From contig PJRA01000048.1 of NCBI GenBank assembly GCA_016987375.1, forward strand, positions 1,843,368 to 1,907,367: DNA of 64,000 bases, read 5' to 3'. How positions within the stretch are numbered: the first letter of the stretch is position 1; each line of letters opens with the position of its first letter. The translations under genes were made by a program, and so were the position numbers. The notes under the pieces are model-generated. The model saw nothing but the letters and a program-made list of their open reading frames with translations. It searched no databases and was not told the origin of the DNA. Below are positions 47,762 through 59,800 of the stretch, one piece after another. The stretch comes from Brachionus koreanus (taxonomy: Eukaryota; Rotifera; Eurotatoria; Ploima; Brachionidae).

Positions 47762-48977
47762 ATGGGCTATGATTTAAACCGCTTTGAAGGTATCGTAGAT
47801 GAAGAGCTAATCTGCTCGATATGCAGTTTTGTCCTCGAAGACCCAGTACAGGTATTTAGAAATCATTTATCTCTTGAAAGAAGTCGAATCGTATTTGATC
47901 GAATTTTTTAAGTCTCCGGAATGTGAGCATGCTTTTTGCGATTCTTGTATAAAACAATGGCTTCAACATCAGTGTATTTGTCCTATTGACAGAATTCAAA
48001 TTCAACCTTCTGATCTTAAACCTGTGCCAAGAATTCTAAAAAATTTGCTATCAAAATTAAAATTAAAATGCGATTATGCTGATTATGGTAATTAAAAAAT
48101 GGATGATTTATAAAATTTTACTTAATTTAACAAAATTTAAGGTTGTATATCTATTTTGCGACTTGAAAATTTGAATAATCACCTTCAAGAATGTGAATTT
48201 AATCCAAAAAAGCCAATTGTTTGCAATTTGGGATGTAATATTGTCATTCCAAAAGATGAGCTCAAAGTTAATCATTTTATTTAAAATATAGGAAAAAATT
48301 TAAATTTCAAAATATTTTTTAAGAATCATAATTGTATTAAAGAATTGAAAAAAATTGTAGATGATCATCAGAGTAAAATAACAAGCATGACTGCTGAAAT
48401 GAACAGACAAAAAAATGAGCTTGAATTAAACTTCAAAGAATTGCGTTCTTTAAAAGTATATATAAACTAGTATCAAAAATAAATTATTTATTTTAAATTT
48501 TAGAATTTTGTGTCCAAATTTATAAAGTCAAATCAATTAGCATCAAGCATTGTTTCAGCATCACCAACATCTCCAACATCTAATTTATTAGGACTCAATT
48601 TGACTGACGACGACGATGATGATATAGCCCGTTGGAGCGCTACATTACCCATTGCTAAAGTGATACGATGGGGCGGCATAATTAGTACACCTGATACTGT
48701 ACTGCAGACTGTAATTAAGAGGGCTTTAATAGAGCATGGGTGTCCAACAAGCATATTGAATCAATTAATGGAAAATGCTCATGAAAAGAACTGGCCTCTT
48801 GGGTTGAGTACATTGGAAAATCGTCAAATAAATAGAGCTCAGTATGCAAATTTTGTTTGCAAAAGAGTACCTAATAAGCAGGCAGTGCTAATTTTAGCAT
48901 GTGACAATAGACATATGCCTAGTCACATGATTGTTGAACCTGGAAATTTATTGATTTTTGCTCATGGTGTCGAATAA
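47762..48977 (+). CDS. RNF41: E3 ubiquitin ligase RNF41/NRDP1
   Basis: RNF41 (NRDP1) ubiquitinates receptors and adaptors such as ErbB3. Exons 47762-47851, 47913-48087, 48142-48266, 48324-48455 and 48504-48977 give 331 aa (human 317). The start MGYDLNRFEGIVDEELICSIC is nearly the family consensus. The RING finger follows as C-x2-C (exon 1), then CEHAFCDSCI and CPIDR (exon 2). A TRAF-like zinc region with GC, NNHLQEC and NLGC sits in exon 3. A coiled coil spans exon 4. The C-terminal substrate-binding domain shows RWGGIISTPDTVLQTVIKRALIEHGCP, NRQINRAQYANFVCKRVP and IFAHGVE. The protein ends two residues earlier than human RNF41. All expected zinc ligands are present. Confidence 0.96.
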
Positions 48978-50799
48978 TCAATTTCTAGTCAATACATCAA
49001 ATCTAAACCGTTAACGTATTAAAAACATTTCTTGTTTTAAGTGTTTATAATTTGTCTAATAAAATTTTTATAAAAAATAATTTCAAAAGTTAAAATTTTT
49101 ATTGAAAATTTACTATAATTTACTATATTTAAACATAACTAATACCTCGATTTAAGCATTAGCGATAATTGAATTTTTGCTTTAAATTTCTTTAAAAATT
49201 CAAAATACAATTTTCAAAACAAAATCTGAAACTATAAAATAAGTTCAAGCAACTCAACAACCAAGAATTCGCACAAAATAATTTTACATACGATAAGTTT
49301 CTTAAAATTACCTTTTTTTTTAAGTTTATTTAATATGTAATTTTTTCAGAAAAAAATTTTTTTTGATCACTAATTTTCATAATTGATAATTATATTAATA
49401 AATAATTTGACTAATTTTATGTTTTTTTTCATCTCATATTGAATTTTGTCAATTGAAAGGTAAGAATCTTGTTCAATAAAAATTTTGAGAAGAATTTTTA
49501 AACGTTATTTGAAAAAATAATCATGTTGATAATCACCAACTTAAAGCAGTAAAGTTATTTTAAAAAATCAAAACTAAAAAATAGTCAATCACAATTACTA
49601 AATAAAATTTCTATAGTTTAAATAAAATAAATAAGCACCAGCATAAAAATAATTATTATTGTTAATAAAAAAATAGCTTTTTAAGTAAAATGATCAAATT
49701 AAAATGATCATGCTCAAAAATTATCATTAAATTATCAGTCAAGTAAAAAGGCTTTCAAATATTTTTTAATTTTTAAATTTAATTGCAGAAATATGTTTTA
49801 AAAGTAAACATTCAATGCTAAATTGAATTTTTTATGTCAGCAAATTTCTAGGTTTTGTGAAATTTGGTGCAAAATAAACAAATAGTAGTAATAGCAGTAT
49901 TAGAAAAGTTTGCTGAGCTGGTCTTAGAGCACACTATGACAGCTGATGTGCTTGATTGGTCTTCGTCCAGCAATCTTTAAAGTTGTTGATTGTTTTTGCA
50001 CTTACTGTTTCGTCAGGCAAAGCATTCCAAACATCGATTGTAAAAGAAATTTTTTCTTTGCTGGTGTTTGACTATTTCTTTAAAATACTTAAAACGGTGT
50101 CCTCTCAAATTGTTTTTGGTCAAGTCAAAACTGTTGCTTTTTTCGATTTCTTCCAAATCGTTCATAAACTTGTACATCTGAATTAAATCACCCTTTTGTC
50201 TCCTTTCAACTAACGCTGTTATCCAAAGTAATTTTAGATGTTGTCCATAACTTTAGTAAGCTGTTTTGCTTACCTGGTTGCTCTTCTTTGGATTTTTCAA
50301 TGACCAAAACTTCTACTACTACTGCAAAACCCAGAGATTTGCAGAAATAAAAAATTCAGTTTAACATGTAATGCTAAACATGAAAATATGTCTCTGCATT
50401 TAGTATATTAAATAAAAGTGTTAAACATCTTTTTTTTTAAGATAATTTTGGAGCATGATCGTCAACTTCAATTTGCCGCTTTTAGGCGAATAAAATTTTA
50501 AAAAAATATATAGTTTAGAGTGATTTGAATGCAGTGCTTTAATGCTTTTTTTTTAACATTCCTATAATTTTTTGATGATTCATCTTAGTTTTAGCTTAAA
50601 AAAAAATTAATAATTTTAGGTCAATTGGTGATTTTCAAAAATCTAGTTTAATAAATTGAGTTAGGTTCTATTTTCGGTTATTTTATTTTTGATTATTTTT
50701 AAGCAAAACTAAATTTAATATTTATGTAAATGCAAAAAAAAAAAATAAAGACTTATAATATATATTATACGAATTAATTAAATTTGGAAAAAGTTAAAA
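48978..50799. other. Intergenic with LINE relic
   Basis: AT-rich spacer between RNF41 and MTFP1. Only the LINE C-terminal relic at 49900-50340 is recognisable. Confidence 0.6.
49900..50340 (-). mobile_element. LINE ORF2 C-terminal relic
   Basis: On the minus strand, GDLIQMYKFMNDLEEI near 50180 and VWNALPDETVSAKTINNFKDCW near 50030 are the conserved C-terminal tail of CR1/Jockey-type reverse transcriptase proteins. It is interrupted by frameshifts and stops. The sequence below 49900 has TAGTAG-type repeats (about 49885-49900) that could be its 3' tail. It differs in sequence from the 10187 and 32690 copies, so more than one LINE family is probably present. Confidence 0.75.
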
Positions 50800-51300
50800 A
50801 TGGATTCAAAGCCTGAACTAGATTTTTTTCGTGATACACCCGTTCGATATCTGGGATATGCCAACGAAATTGGAGAATCATTTCGTTCAATGATTAGTCA
50901 AGCAGCAGTGAGAGCAACTTATGGAATCTCATTTGGATATGTTTTTATGGACGTTGTTGATAAAGGCAAAAAAACCCTAGAAAAAGAAAAAGTTTTGGCT
51001 CGATCTGGAATCGAAAAAGAATCTCCGGCAATCAAAACTGCAAAAATTGCCTCTGATTGCTTAATTTGGCAAAGTTTTGCCAGTGTTATTATCCCAGGAT
51101 TCACAATTAACCGGATTTGCAAATTAAGCTCATTTGTTTTGCAGAAAAGAAATGTAGCTTTAAGAACAAATAAAATTTTAACAACAATTATTGGACTCGG
51201 ATCAATACCTTTGATTATACATCCTATTGATCATGCATGCCATGTTGTTATGGACAAAACAATTCGACCAATATTGGGAATCGAAACTCATTTAAAATAA
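50800..51300 (+). CDS. MTFP1: Mitochondrial fission process protein 1
   Basis: MTFP1 (MTP18) is an inner mitochondrial membrane protein that promotes fission. It is a single exon of 166 aa, exactly the length of the human protein. The N-terminus has FFRDTPVRYLGYANEIGESFRS, the middle DKGKKT and IWQSFASVIIPGFTINRICK, and the end IPLIIHPIDHACHVVMD, all family hallmarks in the right order. Three to four membrane-spanning segments are expected. The absence of introns in a window of spliced genes might reflect an ancestral state or a retrocopy; no decay is seen. Confidence 0.95.
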   Translation: MDSKPELDFFRDTPVRYLGYANEIGESFRSMISQAAVRATYGISFGYVFMDVVDKGKKTLEKEKVLARSGIEKESPAIKTAKIASDCLIWQSFASVIIPGFTINRICKLSSFVLQKRNVALRTNKILTTIIGLGSIPLIIHPIDHACHVVMDKTIRPILGIETHLK

Positions 51301-51845
51301 TTTTTCTAATACAAAAATTTTTTAAAAAAGAATCTTTTGATATTTTTAAATTTTTTTTGCCTAAATTTCAAGAAAATTGAATGTTTATGTTCAAATTTAA
51401 ATCTTGAGTTATGTAGAAAGAGTAAAAGTATTTTGAAAAATTTTGAATTTTTTTTAAAAAAGTAATTCATCGGAATGGAAAATTAAAATAAAATTTTAAG
51501 TATTTTAAATTTCTAGTAAGACATACATTCAAAAATATTTTTAGTTTAATATTAATTTAAAATATTGGATCAGCTAATGTAAAAATTCTTTAACTTAAAA
51601 ATGCAAAATAAAAAGCTTCATAGTCTATGTCTAAGACCCTTAATACTAGTATTACATTTATTCTATTTGAGAGTCCATGAAGCACATTACCATTTTAAAT
51701 TTTAAATTCGTCCAATCACTAGCAATTAGGGTGAATGTCAAAAGCAAAATTCAAAATTTAGACATAACAAAATTCAATTAATCTAAGTTTTTCTTTTTTT
51801 TTCAAGCTTAAACTTTAAAAAAAAATTCTTAAATTAGATAATATA

Positions 51846-52921
51846 ATGCTTCCATTCAAACATTTTGGCTCAAATCGTGCTATTTTAAATGACATAGCCA
51901 ACAAGATTAATAACTCAGGCACCCATAATGGAGTTAGTAAACTAGAATTTACTTTTATTTACTTTTATTTATTATTTCTAAGTTGATAAAGCTAGAAAAA
52001 AAAAACAATTCAACAGCCAAACCAGTAGTTTCCAAGACAGATATTAATCAAAATGAAATTGATACTTGCTCTTCCAAACCCTTGTCTATATCTCCAAGAG
52101 AAATAGACGAAGCTTTTTTTGTCAGCGAATATGTCTCTGATGTAATGGGTTATTTGTTTGAACAAGAGGAGCTTAACTCCATGAGTGGGGTGTTTTTGGA
52201 TCAAGCTTCCCCTAAACTTAAAGACTCACGCTCAAGATTGATAAATTGTCTAGTAAAAGCTCAGATAAAATTTGATTTAAATCAAGAAGTTTTGTTCTTA
52301 ATGGTTCAAATAATGGATCGATATTTAGATGTAGAGCCGATCGATAACGTTGATTTAGTTTTACTTAGTGCATGTTCATTTTTTATAGCTTCAAAGTTCG
52401 ACTCCAGAATTGGTATAAATTTGAGCGTTGTGAACAAAATGACAACTCAATCATATTCTCGTTCAGATATTCGTCGAATGGAGGTAAAAATCTTGAACAA
52501 ACTTGGCTTTTCTCTCGCCAAACCGATGAGTTTGAATTTTCTCAGACGATTTTCGATTGTTTCAGGTGTTCCGAACGAAGAGCACATTTTGGCCAAGTAT
52601 TTTCTAGAATTAAGTCTCTTGGACTTCGAATTTTCATTGATGAAACCCTCCTATACAGCTGCGTGTGCACTCTGTCTTACTTTTAGGCTATTGAAAAGAT
52701 TCGAATGGAGCATTAGATTAGAGAACGAAAGCAGATATAAGATGATTGATCTTAGACATGGAATGCAAAAACTTGCACAACTGGTCTTAAAAGTCAATCA
52801 AAATGATTTTGAATTCAAAGAAACGTGGAAAAAATTTAGCGATAACAAATATCTTAATGTTAGCACTATTGCCGAATTAAATGATTTTACAATTATAGAT
52901 ATTTCAAATGGCAAATTTTGA
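51846..52921 (+). CDS. Divergent mitotic (A/B-type) cyclin
   Basis: Two exons, 51846-51932 and 51983-52921 (50-base intron GTTAGT..CTAAG), encode 341 aa. Exon 1 carries a perfect destruction box, RAILNDIAN (RxxLxxIxN), which targets mitotic cyclins to the APC/C. The N-terminal cyclin fold spans residues about 115-245 (RSRLINCLVKAQIKFDLNQEVLFLMVQIMDRYL, then LLSACSFFIASKFD), and the C-terminal fold follows (FLRRFSIVSG, YFLELSLLDFEF, PSYTAACALCL). The usual MRAILIDWLVEV at the start of the box is replaced by SRLINCLVKAQ, losing the conserved Asp-Trp, so it is a divergent A/B/B3 relative. Partner would be CDK1/2 by family. The short 110-residue N-terminal arm also differs from typical cyclin B3. 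Confidence 0.85.
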
Positions 52922-54822
52922 TATTATTTATTTTTTTTATATTCATAGAATTGTTGAAAAAAATGTATTTAATCCTAATTTTACCTTGTATACAATTAGC
53001 ACATGTAAATTCCATTTATATATGATAAACTAATTTTTATATTGCAAAAATTTTTTTTATACTAATATAATTTTAAAATAAATTTTTATAAAATTGATTG
53101 TTTTATTATTTTTATTCAAATTCAAAATTAAATTTTCAACACTAGAAGTAAAAAATTATTTTTTACCGTTTAAAACTCAAAAGCCGAAAAAAACTTTCCG
53201 GCTTTTTCCGTTTAAATCTTTATTTTGTATTTAATTAAAAAAATTAAACATTTTTGAAATTTTTTTTTCAATCAGAAACCTAAAAACAAACAAAACTAAA
53301 ATTAATTGATTTTTGTTACTAAATTTGCTCATTTTCATGTAATAAGTAAAAAGAAAAGATAACACAAAGGATAGAAAAAGTCTCTCCGGCTTTTGAGACC
53401 CGAGAAATTTAAAAAATTTTAAATAAAAATGCCTAGTCAAAAAAAATTTAGTTGTTTCCTTAAAGATTCTTTAAAAAATCTCCATAATTTTTTTTTAAAT
53501 TTTTGAATAAATATACAATTTTTCTAGGGATAAAATAAAAAGAAAAATATCTTGTATTTCTCTAGACTAACAGTAAATTTAAAATTTATTTTCAAATTTT
53601 ATTGGGTAATTTTTTTTGTCCCCATAAACTATAAAAGGACATATGCATCAATTAAATATTAGGCATTTTATAACTTCAAACAACTCTCAAAAAAAATTTA
53701 GCGATTTTTTCAAGATTTTTTAAAGATTCTTTAAAATTTGAATAATTTTTTGTCAAATTTTTTCTAGTATTTAATTCTAATGAGCCATTTTAGGTTGAAA
53801 TAATCGCTTTTTAATATTGATGATAAAGGTGAGACCTGTTGCGGTCCATCTAAGAACATGTATTTTTTAGATTTTTTTTTCTATCCTAATAATTAAATCA
53901 TGAAAAAATGGGGTTTTATGTTAAATACAAACAAAAAAATTCTTCCTTATTTTGATCAAAAAATTATATAAATAAAATAAAACAAATTGGTTTTTTGCAC
54001 TTTTTTAATTTGAAGTAAAATTTATAATCGCTTTTTATTGTTGTTCCAAATTGGCTGACTTAAAAGAAAAATTTTCACAAAACGAAGCAAAGTAATATTT
54101 TTGATCAAATTTTATTTTCAAAAATAATCAAAACAGTTTAAATGCGCTACTAGATTTCAGTCCATTTTTAGAAATTTTAATCCTTTTTCAAAAGTGTAAA
54201 AATAAAGCTTTAAATGTTACAAAAATTCAAAAATCTGCCCAAGTGATAAAAAATTTTTAACAAGTGAAAACAGCTTCTTGAGTCTTAATTTTTAGTGATA
54301 AAATTCATTCTTTATAACATTTTTAAAGCAAAATTGTTCTGAAACCCTCTGAAATTTTTCAAACTTAATTTGGATTATAAAACTCTTTATCAGTTGATGC
54401 ATTTTTTAAAACAAATTTTAGACAAATATGATTTATTTTTTATTTTTGGTCAATTCTTTTTTTATTAAAATAAATTTTAATAAAAGTTTGAATTTTTTAG
54501 AGTCAAAATTTTAAATATAAATAAAATTTTGAAAAATAATTGTGGCTTTCTTTAATTTCTAGATTATTTTTGTTTAATTTGCTTAATTAATATAATATTT
54601 AATGATTTTCATTTTAGATTATATTTATTTTAATAAAAAACTATACTTTTTTAATTGATTAATTTTAAAATTTGATGTTTTGAATTGTTTTAATTATTAA
54701 AATTTAAATTAAAAGTTAGTTTAGAACTGTCGTCTGAAACACTATTAAATGCTTTAAATTATAATTTTTTTTCATTATTTTTATTTTGAAATAAAATTTA
54801 AAATTCAAAAATTCATAACAAA
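52922..54822. other. Intergenic with one repeat element
   Basis: No gene is supported. It holds the hairpin-bearing repeat at 53138-53400; the rest is AT-rich filler. Confidence 0.5.
53138..53400 (+). repeat. Hairpin-bearing repeat, second family, copy 2
   Basis: It starts CAACACTAGAAGTAAAAAA, echoing the termini of the TTAA family. A subterminal hairpin AAAAGCCG / CGGCTTTTT lies at 53180-53210, and an inverted CCGGCTTTTGAG at 53386-53397 complements CTCAAAAGCCG at 53176-53186. The segment AGATAACACAAAGG near 53358 matches the 25621-25706 copy. It is probably a degraded non-autonomous transposon. Confidence 0.5.
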
Positions 54823-55526
54823 ATGTCATCTGTTAACAAAAGTGAGCGCATTTTTACCAAGGAAGAAGAAAAAGAAGAAACTCAAGAAACACCTTTGTAC
54901 ATTTATTATTGTCTTTGCGGTCAATTAGCTCTTGTTATTGATATTTCGATGGATAATCTGCCATTAAGACCTGTTGACAAAGCAAGAGTTATTGATAACA
55001 CAATTCATGCTCACAAAATTACAGCACAAGATGATGATACAGTGTATATAAGACGTGAAAAGGGAATTGAAAAGCAATATAGAAAAAAATGTGTTAAATG
55101 CGGCTTACCAATTTATTATCAATTTGAAAACTCAAACAATGTACCAAAATTTATACTAGCAAATTCTTTAACCAAAGAATCTTCAAGTTTAAATATTTAT
55201 GATCATATTACACTTGAACCAAATAAGGTTATTAAAAATATTCGTAGAGAAGATCATGGCAAAGCCACGAATGTAATCGTTTCGACTGTGGAAGAAGATG
55301 ATGAAGATATTGAAGCTGTAGTTTATATAAATTTTGTTTTAATATTAATTTAATATTTTTTTAAATAAAGAGAGAAGCTGAAAATTGTTATACTGAAAAT
55401 GCTCGAATTATTGAAATACAATTAGAAAGAAAAGGTATGAATAAAAGAAAATTAATGGAAGAAGCTACCAGGAAAGAATATGAAGCCAAAAAAGCGAATA
55501 CAAGAGGAACATTAATAGATAAATAA
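54823..55526 (+). CDS. STEEP1: STEEP1 (UPF0428, CXorf56-type)
   Basis: In vertebrates STEEP1 helps STING leave the ER; most animals, including many without that pathway, carry it, so the conserved role may be broader. Two exons, 54823-55317 and 55371-55526 (53-base intron), give 216 aa. Family hallmarks: [15 protein letters not shown] near residue 25, [52 protein letters not shown], and in exon 2 [17 protein letters not shown] then RGTLID at the end. The paired CxC and CVKCG cysteines suggest a metal site. The polyadenylation signal AATAAA follows about 40 bases after the stop. Confidence 0.95.
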
Positions 55527-56287
55527 CTTTTAAATTTTATTGTTAATATTTTTTTCATTTAAATAAAATATAAATTGACTATAAAATATCATTTTTAGTA
55601 TAATTAAACAAGTAAACCAAATCTTTTTTGAATGAATCCCATTATAAACATAAAAATTTATTTCAAATTTTTCTGGCGATTAAAAAAATTAAATTAAATT
55701 AAGGAATTATTAATATAATAAAGTATAACAGTTTTCAGTCATTTTTAAAATTTAATCTCTAAATCAAAATCTTCATTACTTTAAAACCATTTATAGTTTA
55801 AAATGCAGTATTTAGACATGTCAGTGAACCTACTAAGCTTTATAATCATAGTTTATGGTTTTCATGTTTTGTTTCAATTGGTCTTGGGTTTAAATAGAAT
55901 CAATGAGTCTGTAATATTTTTGTTCTCTTGAGTGAATGATTAAATTAATTTAATTATTTTGGTCAATATGAGCTTTTTCATATTTAGAATAAAAGAAATA
56001 TTGATACAAAAGATATTTAAAGTAAAGTAAAAAGAAGGTTTAAAAATACATAAGACCAAAAATATTTTAAAGAATTTATTCTTATAAAATGAATATATAT
56101 ATTTTTTAATCTGATGATATTTCTAATTTTTCAATGATTTTTTTTTCTTTTCATCCTAAAATATAAATATAAATTATTGGTTAATTAGTAAATAGTCAAG
56201 ATTTTGCTTTCAAAAGCTTTATTTATTAGTTAAAATTGAATCATAAAAAAATACGGTAAAAAATATATTAATATGAAAATTAAAAGA

Positions 56288-56854
56288 TTAAATGAAAATT
56301 TCTTGATCAAAATTAACAATCTTTGTTTTGAATTTTTCTCTAATTCTATTAATTGTTTTTAAATTAAAAACTAAAGTTTTTGGGGCAAGTCTATTTAATT
56401 TCGGGTTAGAAATTGTTCTCGTAATGTTCATTTGATCATTACGGTTGTTTATGTCGATATCTTCATAATGGTGTGAAGCACTTCGAAATGTTAAGTCGAT
56501 TTTTTTACTTTTTTTAAGTTTTAAATTCTTTATTTTTTTGATACGATTAATTTTTTTAATTTGACATTTCCGTATTAGCAATTCATAGTCAATATTACTT
56601 TCAATTAAATGATTTAAAATTTCATATAAATTGGAATCACAGGGAACTAATTTTTCCTTGTTTTCATATTTGAGGAATAAATTGTATCCATTTGGCGTAT
56701 TAATGACAGATATCTTGCACTTTTTCAAGCAGTTAGTTACAAACTGTTTGCACGACAATTGTTTTTCAACAGATACATTCAAATAATTGCTTCCGATTCG
56801 AACAACTGATTTGATGGCTGATTTTTTGTTCAAGACTTTTTGTAAAATGTTCAT
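56288..56854 (-). CDS. Small RA-domain-like protein
   Basis: Single exon, 188 aa, ATG at 56854. Residues 15-95 (VVRIGSNYLNVSVEKQLSCKQFVTNCL ... GYNLFLKYENKEKLVPCDSNLYEIL) have the pattern of a ubiquitin-fold Ras-association domain as in the RASSF7-10 group: a two-strand hairpin, a helix with CKQF, then E-[KR]-x-L-x-P and a final L-x-R-[KR] strand. The rest is very basic (KKINRIKKIKNLKLKKSKK) and lacks the coiled coil of RASSF proteins. It may be a shortened relative or a single exon of a larger gene. The family call is an inference from pattern, not a close match. It lies in an otherwise empty region. Confidence 0.5.
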   Translation of the reverse strand: MNILQKVLNKKSAIKSVVRIGSNYLNVSVEKQLSCKQFVTNCLKKCKISVINTPNGYNLFLKYENKEKLVPCDSNLYEILNHLIESNIDYELLIRKCQIKKINRIKKIKNLKLKKSKKIDLTFRSASHHYEDIDINNRNDQMNITRTISNPKLNRLAPKTLVFNLKTINRIREKFKTKIVNFDQEIFI

Positions 56855-59800
56855 TTTTGAAATTATCTATGATGATCTTTAACTTTATAAACCAATAGAA
56901 TGGGATTCAGTAATAGAGGCTTAGGTAATCTCTAAACGGATTAGATAACGAGACAGTATGGGTTTTAATTGTCTTTGGATTGAATCCTGTAGTTTTTATT
57001 GCGCAATCTCAATCAATCTTAAACGAAAGGATGTAAAATATTTCTATTTATATAACTGAGTGCATTAATTACAATCTAAAATGGTTCTATATGAGAATAA
57101 TTAATTTTCCTATAATTGTGTTTATTCGTTAATTAAAAAATATCTCTTTAATGAGTGTAATTGTCAATTAACCATTTTTAAAAAATAAGTTTTTTCATAT
57201 ATGCGGTGAAAATCTTAAATCATAAATGTAAAAATTTATGTCCATAATTGAGGCTATGAGATTAGTTTGTCTAATTTTTTTCTCATACTAATTTTTCATT
57301 TAATTAATTCTAGCTATTCTAAAAAAACTTAATTAAGTCATTTTAATCAATATATTTAAATCATCGCTGATAAAAATATTTAATATCCTTTTTTAATATT
57401 TTTTATATTTTTGAGTTGAGTGAGTGGTATGTTGGGACAGGACTGAGCCATTCAATTCGATTAGTTATCAGACTGGTGAGGGATTTTCTTTTTTAAATTA
57501 TACTTACTACATTTTATTTTATTCTTAGTTTCTATTTATTATTTAATTTTATTTTGATAATAAATTTTTATTTTTTTTTAATCTGAAGGAGAATTAACTA
57601 GACACAGAAACAAATATAACTGAATAAATTTTTCGCCTTTGTACTTCAATACACCGTTTGGAACATTCTTTCTTTTTATTTTATTTAATTTAACTTTGAA
57701 TTTTTTTATTTTTTATGTATCAATAATGGAGAATTAGCTCGATTAAGATAAACAAAAAATAAAATAGATTAAAAATTTATTTATATTTACACAGAGTCTT
57801 GAGCATTTGTTGTAATGGTTAGTTGATTTTTCATTTCTGCCATATCATTTAGTCAAATTAATTCTTAATTTTTAATATCTAACAGAATAGTTAATTATTA
57901 AAGATTTTTTTTATTGCTCTTTCTTTCATAAATCATAAAATCAAGACTGTACTTTACTATGCAAACAATATTAAAATATTGGGAAAAATAAATTTTCAAA
58001 TTGAATTTAAATTATTTAATTGAAATGTTTTCTTTTAATTATTTTTAAAATTAAAAATTTATTTTTTTAAATATTTTTTTTGTGACTATTATTTGAGAAA
58101 AACACCTCTTTGTTTTTGACAAACACGATTTTAAAAAATGAAATCAATGTTCTCATTTTTGAGAATATCTTTTTTATTCTAAGTTTTAAAATCTTTCTCA
58201 AGATAATTAAATTAAATAGATAAAATTAATTAATATTCGAAAACAACACCTGTTAAAATTGATCATTTTTTTTAAAAGTAATTGTGATCTGGTTGACAGA
58301 ATTGAATATTATGTTCATCTCATCAGATAAAGCTTGCTGCAAACAAAACTTTTATCATAATTTTGATATATTAAATGACTTATTAAAATTAGATTTTTCT
58401 TTGAAATTTTTATTAAAATCTTTTTATTTTTTTTTGCTTTTTATGTAATTGTATAAAAAGCTGTATAATAGAATCAAGATTTTATTTTTTTAACTTGCCT
58501 ATAAGGCTCAAATAAAATAAATAAAAAAATTAAATTTATATTGCAGAAAAAATTTTTCCAGAAAAATTATTAAAATTCAAATTTAATTCCGAGCGAAAAT
58601 TATAAATCAAAACTAAAATTTAGATATTGATTAATTTTTTTTTCAATTTATCTCATAAGTTTTTTTTTTTCTAATAGAAAATAATTAAAGCATCAATTGT
58701 GAAGAATCTCTTTTAAAATCAATAAATATGGCATTTAATTAAATTTTATCTTTTAAGATAATACAAAAATATTGAATATTTATCTCAATGATTTTTTTTT
58801 ATTAATAAAGCTTTTAATTTTACCCCAACTTAATAACTTATACTCTCTGAACGAAAAATAAATATTTTCAGTTAAAGATTACTTATTTAGAGGCAAAATG
58901 AAAATAATTTTACATTTTTACATTTTCATACTTTAGATTTTTTGTGCAATATTTAAGAAATTTTGATAATTCCAAGATATTTAATGTTTATAAGTATGAT
59001 ATTTTTGATAAAATAAATTTTAACTTATTATTTGAAGCTTAAAACTTATATTACTATTTATTATGAATGTAAAAATGGTTCATGATGCAAATTTTGATAA
59101 TACTGACAAATTTACTTTTGGATAACTAAATAGAATGAAAAAAAATTAAAATTGATAAAATTTATAGAAGTTCCATTTTATAGATTTAAAATTTTGTTCT
59201 TAATTTAAGATAAAAATATTTTTCATTTATTTTCGTATGAATCAACAACTATTTGTTCAAAAGTTTAAAAAATTGAATCCTTAATAATAATTTCAAGATA
59301 ATTTATCTAGATAATTTAATTAAGGATTATTAATTTTCTGTATGAATTGATCTATTGTTTAAAGGGTTTTGAAAATATTTAGAATCCATATCAGATATTT
59401 GTTTAAGATAGGAAATATTTTGAGATCTGACTAGTATTGGCAGATTTAATTTTTTTTCCTTAAGTATTTTTTCTTTTCGTTTCCCAGTCTTGTAAACAAA
59501 AATTTCTATTCTTAGTTTATTCGAGTTATTTTTAATAAATGATAAAAACAAAACTCTCAGATATTTGTTAAATATTTTAAATAAATTTTAAAAAGCAAAT
59601 TTTGAGAATACAAAATTTTTCTTGAAAACAATTTTTAAAAGAAAATTCTATTCTGAATAATTCAAGCTGTAATTTAAAAATTTTGATAAATTTTATCTAA
59701 TTTAATCAAATTAGATATTTATTTTGTTATTTTTTCTTTTAAAATGATAATTTTTTCACCAAATAAAACTAATAATCAAATTGTTCTAACAATTCAATGA

